A DNA stretch of 64,000 nucleotides, from positions 1,878 through 65,877 of the forward strand of contig NW_008710663.1 in the NCBI RefSeq assembly GCF_000327385.1, given 5' to 3'. This DNA comes from Lottia gigantea. Lineage: Eukaryota > Mollusca > Gastropoda > Lottiidae. Below, piece by piece: positions 57,322-64,000 of this stretch (position 1 is the stretch's first letter; the number at the start of each line of letters is the position of its first letter). Under the pieces are notes generated by a model. That model was not told the DNA's origin, did not search any database, and saw only the letters and a program-made list of their open reading frames with translations. A program made the position numbers and the translations under genes.

Positions 57322-59828
57322 ATGGCATCTGAGGGAGTGTTACAGAAATTGAAACAGAGAGCTGACCTAGCAGATAGAATTGCGCTAGAACTACGATCTA
57401 GAATTGACGTTCTGAAATCAGCTGCAGGTAATAGACTATATTGGCCAGCCATTCCATCTTCATGGATGAAATTCACATCATACACAATAGTAACCATAGC
57501 AGTTATAGACTACATCATCTTGCTAAATCCCGCGGCCATAGCTGTTAGTGTAGCAAATCACTAGCACTATACAAGAATATCAACACATACTCCCACTTAA
57601 AGTGAATACCGTAATCAACTTTATCTCTGCATTTAGAGTTTCTGGCATTATCAGGAATCTAGAGTTTTTCTATGAATTTCAGCTTCAAGTGGCAGTAGTG
57701 GAGAAGAAGAGAAACTGAGAAAAGAAAATGACAAGTTAAAAGCTGAGATCAATAATATTAAACTAGAGATCACCTTAGCTGAAATAAAAAATGGAGGTGC
57801 GTATATTATGCTTTTGGCTTGTCAAAAACTCCAGTGGAATCTACTATCTTTTTACTTGGTAAATTTGATTTAATTGATTTATTTTCTGTGATTCGTAAAA
57901 TCAACTCAAGATTAATAAAGACAATCTTACAATAACTCGCTGATAAAAATGTCAATAATGTTGTATTTTCAATCAAATTTTATACCAGGACTTCAAAAAT
58001 TCAAAGCCAATCAAAATTTATATTTTTTCAATTTAGTAAAACAGGTGTTCATGCCGGTACATACTCCAGCATCCACAGTGAATTGTGTTGACAACAAAAT
58101 ACCTGAAACACCAAGCATAACAAACAGTCAGACAGCACCTGTTAAACAGGCAGAGAAGAAGTCAGCCACAGAAAATGGTAAGAATGTTTTGAATTGTAAA
58201 ATATAATTTCTGAAGATTGAGTAGCAGACAATTAGTTTTTCAGAGATTTTTAGTCCAAATATAAAGATTTTAACACATTTCTAAACAGACAGTCCTGATA
58301 ACAGCATGAGTCACGCTTTGGTTAATTCTTAACTCTTGGTTGTTCATCATTTCAGATTAACAGGATTATAGTTCTAGTGTTGGCTGCATAATCTAGGCCT
58401 GTGATTTTTGTATGAATTTATTTGCTTGTACTATGTATTTATTCTTTGGTACCAGATTAATTACAGTGACACACTTAACTGTCAGCATGTCAAAATATAA
58501 TTCTTGCTTTAAGACTTAGGCTTGTGCTTTTAGCATTTTTTCTTGAACTTCATTGGAAGTTTAATCTATTCCAGGACCAGTCAGTGGTGAGAAGAAGCCT
58601 AAGGAAGCTAAACCAAAGAAAGAGAATAAACCGAAAGCACCGGCAGTAGAGGAGAAGATTGATATATCTAGGTTAGATATGAGAGTTGGTAAAATCGTCG
58701 GTGTGAAGAAACACCCTGATGCTGATAGTCTGTATGTAGAAGATGTTGATATCGGAGAAGAAAAAATCCGGACAATTGTTTCAGGATTAGTGAAACATGT
58801 TCCTCTTGACCAGGTTAGTTTTATCAATCATTTTTAGCTTTTGCATACTGCATGGTCTTATTTTCTGCTCAGTTCATATCAGAACAGGCTGTAGCACAGT
58901 CAGTTAAGGCATTGGAATATTTCAATGACCTCATTTGTTTGGTTCAGTGTTGTCCGTTTATGAATGGTTGTTTCTTTTTTTTCTATTTTAACATATGGAA
59001 TTAAAGAAAAAACCTTAGCAAATCTATTTGTTATATTTTTTATATTGAATTGCATTTAGAATTGGTGAACTCAGTGAGATGAGTTTACCTTTTTACGATG
59101 TCTTGAGTAAGATATTCTATGATTTTGGATTTCAACTCGAGCTTGTTTTTATTTGGGTATGTTTACAGATGCAGGATCGACTGGCTGTATTTATGTGTAA
59201 TTTGAAGCCAGCTAAGATGCGAGGTATTCTATCAGAGGGGATGATAATGTGTGCAAGCTGTCCAGAGAAGGTTGAGATCCTAGTTCCTCCACCAGGAGTT
59301 GTAATAGGCGACAGAGTTACTGTTAAAGACTTCCCTGGTAAGTTCCTTATTGGTATGGTAAGCTCCTGCTCACCTGATGTATCTAAACAATTGGGTTTGT
59401 AAACTTGATCAGCTGGTGGACAAGATCCTTGTGAACCGAAGTTGTAAAAATAGTTGCCATGGGTTTTTGTCAAGAACAGCAGGTGGACAAGATTCTTGTG
59501 ATCACAATTTGTTATCCTTGTATGGATGTTTCAATTGACATAGTAAAAGTGGGTTTGTCCATGAGCTACCTGGAAGAAAGGATCCACCAAAAGAGGTTTT
59601 GTCAAGAAATGGCTGGTAGACAGGATTCCATGTCTAATGTTATTGTTTTATTATATTTTAGGGCAGCCTGATATTCAGTTAAATCCCAAGAAGAAAATCT
59701 GGGAAACTTTAAAACCAGATGTACGAACCAACCAACAACGAGTGGCAACGTATAAAGGTTCTCCATTTACTATCGAGGGGAAAGGGGAAGTAACTGCACC
59801 AACTTTAGCAGATACTCAGATTTCTTGA
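57322..59828 (+). CDS. AIMP1: Aminoacyl-tRNA synthetase complex-interacting protein 1 (p43/EMAPII)
   Basis: Six exons, 57322-57427, 57683-57796, 58037-58177, 58575-58813, 59169-59337, 59662-59828, sum to 936 nt (311 aa; human 312). The N-terminal third is a leucine-rich coiled coil ([18 protein letters not shown], then [13 protein letters not shown]) that in mammals anchors the protein in the multi-synthetase complex. A Lys-rich linker follows. From about residue 150 comes the EMAPII-like tRNA-binding OB fold: [60 protein letters not shown], then [14 protein letters not shown] and YKGSPF. In vertebrates the released C-terminal part acts as a cytokine; whether that holds here is unknown. AATAAA lies at 59866. 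Confidence 0.96.
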
Positions 59829-61763
59829 AAAGGTGTGGAATATTTGTCATCATTTTGTGCTTGTGAATAAAACAATTTTCTTCTTTTTTGAAAGTTTTTA
59901 AACGATTCATTTTTTTCTCTGAGCTTAAATATTCAGTTTGTAGCATAGTTGGTCTGTAGAGCTTAAAAATTCAGTTTATAGTTCATTGGGTCAATGGAGC
60001 TGAAATGTTCAGTCTGAGCTTAAGTCTAAGCTTAGAGCTTTACAGTCTGTAGTACAGTAGGTTTTTGGATCTCAAATATTCAGACTGGAGCGAGGTGGGT
60101 CTCAAGAGCTTAAAAATTCAGTCTATAACAGTGGGTTTAGTAAGAGCTTAAATATTCAATCTGTAATTCAGTGGGACTATAAAGCTTAAATATTCAGTGC
60201 TGGGTCCTGGATATCAATTTATTCATGTGTAAGCTTGCATTAATAATCCAGATGAACTGACGATTATCTAATATCTTGAACACATCAACAGAATGAGGCA
60301 AGCTTTTTAACACTCAAAATATGTATGGTAGAATACTCCATGAAGATATAAGACTGTTTTTTTTCAAATACAAGTTTATTGATGGATGTAATTTTGGATG
60401 GAATAACAAGATAGACAGAAAGATGAACATAGCAATCAGAATGAATGAAATGAAATTATTTACAATTCTTTCACAATTCTCTTCGTTTCTCTTCTGAAAG
60501 TCGTCATTTGAACAAAAAAGGCGCCATCAATACAACAAAAATGTTGAAAATTGAAATGATTTACTGAGTTTAGAAAAATCAATTCCTTACTTCATGTTTC
60601 GTAAGTTTGCCCTCAATTTTTAATCTCAATTCAGATGGAGTTTTACATCCTGCTAGTTAAATTCAGAGAAAATGGATCGTAATGAACACAAACAGATAAA
60701 ATATTGAACATTCAGCACTCTTAAACAATACTTCACAAAAACAAAACATAATTCATACAAACTGAAACAGCATTTTGTTTTATCCAACTTTTCTTACAGG
60801 GATTCAAACAGCAGTGCATTTAGCTTGAATCTAGTTATTAGTCTGATAAAGCTTAAAATGAGACAACCATACCCCTTTGCCCAATCAAAATAAAGTAGCT
60901 TTATCATTCATTGTTAATTGAAGTCAAATTCTTTTCTTAACACAACAGAGATAGTTTTACATCCTAATCTTCTGCACTTAATGAAGACAGTCCGAATTTA
61001 TGAAGTACTTACTACATATTAAGATGACTTATATAAATATATTGATGAAATATCTTTTTAGTTTTAGCAAATGCTTCAGTTTAATTGCAAATAAGGGTAA
61101 TATTGCAAATTGCACGAAAATTCAAAATCTTGCAAAAGGCACGATATTTCTTGAATCCAAGCATTGAAATATTACAAAATATCTATACATAAATAAATAA
61201 AATAAAATGGTTCTGAAAATGATCATTTGATGGTTTTAAATCCATTTTTCTCAAATTTATTTACAATTATCTTATAAATATATTGACTTATAGCAAAAAT
61301 ATACAACATCTACAATTTGTAAACAAAATTTGTTTATACAAAATATTGAACTGACATGAGATGAATTTTGTCTTGATGAACATTGTTCAGTTTGTTTACA
61401 TGTATTTTAAAGTATTTTCATGTATTTTAAAGTATTTTCATGTATTTTAAAGTATTTTCATGTATTTTAATGCCACCTGCATCACAATCTCACATTTTGT
61501 CCACATAGAACTCAGCCTTGGATTGGGTAGAGAGTGAATTTTAATATATTTCTAAAATGTCATAACATTATTGCCTCTCTTGACATTATTCTGTTAGTTT
61601 TTACATGAAAACAATCTACTTGAACAGTTTTAAAGGACAACAAATTGAATCATTCCGATTGGCTGTATTAATTCACAATATTTCCGTGATGATTTCAGCT
61701 GGGAAACAGAATAATCAAACGGTTTCATGAAAATACCATTGAATAAATCAGACAATATTTCCT
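59829..61763. other. Spacer between convergent AIMP1 and the Shroom-family gene
   Basis: No gene seen. It contains a tandem array (59910-60220), SINE-like tails at about 60635-60655 and 60950-60985 (minus), and a 20-bp unit (CATGTATTTTAAAGTATTTT) repeated about four times at 61398-61475. Confidence 0.65.
59910..60220 (+). repeat. Degenerate tandem repeat of about 45 bp after AIMP1
   Basis: GAGCTTAAATATTCAGTTTGTAG-type units occur about seven times, with variable spacing. Confidence 0.75.
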
Positions 61764-64000
61764 TTAACATTTGGAGTCTGGTATACTTTTCTTTAATTCT
61801 AGAATTTGTTCCTCGCCCAGTTTAATTCTATCCTCTAATTCCTGATAGTCTATGGTTAATTTGGATTTCATTTTAATATAATAATTATAGTCCTCTAGCT
61901 CCGCTTCCGTCAGACGTGATTCCAACATTGATAAAACTTGTTGGCTTCGCTTATCGATATTTTCTTTCAAAACTTTGGCGTCTTCATGCTTCTCTTGTAA
62001 TCTTTCTCGCTTCTCCAGCGTCAGTTTCTAAAATAAAAGTAGATTTTAATAGTTTACAATTCTGTTAAGAGCCTTCGATTGAATTTTAATTGTGAAAAGT
62101 GACACAGCTGGACGTATTTGATCTCTATCAGCAGGTAAAGAAAATATTTAGACAACTGTAAGTAAAATGTCACCAGCAAAGACAAAATAACTGAAATATT
62201 TATTTGTAATGCAACAACATATTCATAATTCTGTTTTGAAGTGAGAACATTTAAACTGTTGCAAAAAATCCACCAAATGATGATAAAAATAACGTATTTT
62301 GGGCCTTATTCTGAAGTCAGGTTTCCTCAAAGAAAAGCAAGGAGACTCACCTTAATATTTGGACTAGTAGAATTATTGAGACTTTGAACAGCGTTTTCAG
62401 CTCGAGCTAACTGACCAGCCAGATTGAGTAGCAGACGGACAATCTTCTCCTGATCCTGGATGAAATGTTTATATTTATCTTGTTCGGACTTCTGTTCACA
62501 TTGTGACTCCACAATCTCTGTCATCTGAAAGATGAAAAGACTCAAAAATTACACAAAAGTTTTATTGCCTTCAAGACAAACCATCATCATCCAATCAGAT
62601 TCCTTTTCTTTTCAATTGCATGTTCTGCTCGTGATTATTGACCAGATGGAAACCGACCAACTGGAGATTTTTGTCTCCTCGTGTGCTTGTGCCAGTGGTA
62701 GAAACTCAAGACAAGACTCTAATTGGCGACAAAAGTCTCCGACCACGACTGCTTGTGTGCTGGCACCTTAAGATAATCAGTAATGGTGTTCACAACTAAC
62801 TATTGAAATGTGAGTCTTTAAGTCAATGTGTGTCCATGGGTTGTGTCTTCCATCCTATATGATCCAGCCAGGGTGACTTATTTAATGTCTACTTCATTAG
62901 TAGTCAACCTACCTTTTCTCCAAGTTGATCATTCTCGCCGATTTCCTGTTCCAAAGCCGATTTTTCTTTCCGCAGAATATCCAATTTTGTATGTAACTTC
63001 TCCATCAACTCTTCCTATAATTACAAAAAAAATCTTTAAAATTTTTAGACACGAATCTCTGTAATATATCCTAAAGATTTCATCTTGATTTTTGGAGATG
63101 CATTCTCAATTTATCAGATCTTTATATTTTTTTTGTACATGGCCAGTGCTTTACAGGAAATTAAATTAACCTTTTCACTCTTGATATTGACAAATCAAAT
63201 GGATAAAAAAGCGAAAAATTGGGCGAGTAAACCAATATTCAATTTGAGTCTTTCTCTGTTTACCAACAATTAATGTTGGACGCAACTTGTAAAACGAGAA
63301 AAAACGATAGTTAAGTTATACAAATACAAACCTTTTGTTTGATCAAACCAGAATTATCATTAACGATCTCTTTCTCTAGATCCTTACTAATATCATTATT
63401 ATTCCGTAGCTGTATTTCTATCAGAGCTTTCGGTGGGGATGTATAGTAAGAGGCTGGTAGGTTATTACTGAAAATATACAACAATATAACATTTGAGGAA
63501 TTGTATAGTTACTGGTAATTTGGAAGTCTGCATAAAATAACTTCTATTCAAACAAACATACTAAAAGCAACATCCAAACAGAATTTGGGAGCTTCGGTCA
63601 GACATGACTGGCCACTACAGTCCAGTCAATATCCCTTATCAATTCAGTGATTTCTCTTGTTTTGCTTATACACCAAAATTCTTATATATAACTTTCATTT
63701 CCAAAACTATCCTGATGAGGATTTTATATCTGAAACATGGGTTGGCAACTTGAGATGAGCAATAGTCAAATATATATTTTTGCTCTCTTAATGCATATTA
63801 AGTGCAGGCATTGTACGCCTACAAATAGATAAAAATTTCAATTATAACTTACGAATGATCCCTATTTTCTTGATTTTTACCAGACGGACTTGGAATCTTT
63901 TTCTCACTTTCATCAGACGACAGTTTCCGTGGTTTCACAGGTTCAATAAATAATCCATCCATGTACTGCATACGCTTTGTGTTTGAATCCTGGACTAACA
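61764..64000 (-). CDS. Shroom-family protein, C-terminal ASD2 region (5' part outside window)
   Basis: Five minus-strand exons in phase: 64000(partial)-63853, 63467-63332, 63014-62913, 62524-62351, 62027-61764 with the stop at 61766-61764. The predicted C-terminus is a long coiled coil matching the Shroom ASD2 domain: KEKSALEQEIGENDQLGEK, DKYKHFIQDQEKIVRLLL then NLAGQLARAENAV, and DYNYYIKMKSKL then KLGEEQI. In animals Shroom binds actin through its middle part and recruits Rho kinase through ASD2 to drive apical constriction. The chain ends soon after the domain (IPDSKC). The PDZ and ASD1 regions, if present, lie beyond 64000. Confidence 0.9.

Overview
The window is animal nuclear DNA: AT-rich, intron-dense genes with GT-AG introns, many minisatellites, a tRNA-headed SINE family and short inverted-repeat elements. 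Gene content points to a lophotrochozoan, most likely a gastropod or other mollusc: a giant lectin receptor with an unusual domain mix, an intronless nicotinic receptor subunit, and TBCK next to AIMP1. The species cannot be named from the sequence. Splice sites and reading phases below were worked out by hand; exon sums are divisible by three for every gene complete in the window.

Region 1 (1-13.1 kb): two convergent genes that share an odd plan. Gene A (+, 5' end outside the window) has an acidic repetitive N-terminus, FG-type motifs, a full B-box zinc finger, a coiled coil and a Ser/Thr/Gln-rich tail. Gene B (-) starts with what I read as the NUP98 GLEBS motif (the RAE1/Gle2-binding segment), followed by long SLFG-type repeats, a degenerate B-box and a coiled coil. 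A nucleoporin/TRIM-like chimera is the most novel item in the window.

Region 2 (14.75-45.7 kb, +): one 51-exon gene for a type I membrane receptor of about 2,475 residues: signal peptide, five C-type lectin domains (CTLDs), three discoidin (FA58C) domains, one WSC domain, seven more CTLDs, a Pro/Thr/Asn stalk, one membrane span and a short tail with an FxNxxY motif like that of the mannose receptor. An intronless nicotinic acetylcholine receptor alpha-type gene (28.87-30.35 kb, +) sits inside the intron that splits the second FA58C domain.

Region 3 (46.4-59.8 kb): TBCK (-, 24 exons, about 892 aa) and AIMP1 (+, 6 exons, about 311 aa), head to head across about 1 kb. The same pair is adjacent in vertebrates, so this is ancient microsynteny.

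Region 4 (61.8-64.0 kb, -): the last five exons of a Shroom-family gene, ending in the ASD2 domain that binds Rho kinase; its 5' part lies beyond the window.

Introns and spacers carry minisatellites (48, 57, 59 and 82 bp units), SINE copies (one with a perfect 13-bp target-site duplication), short terminal-inverted-repeat elements and two dispersed motif families. No retrovirus-like element, rRNA, CRISPR array or functional tRNA gene was recognised.
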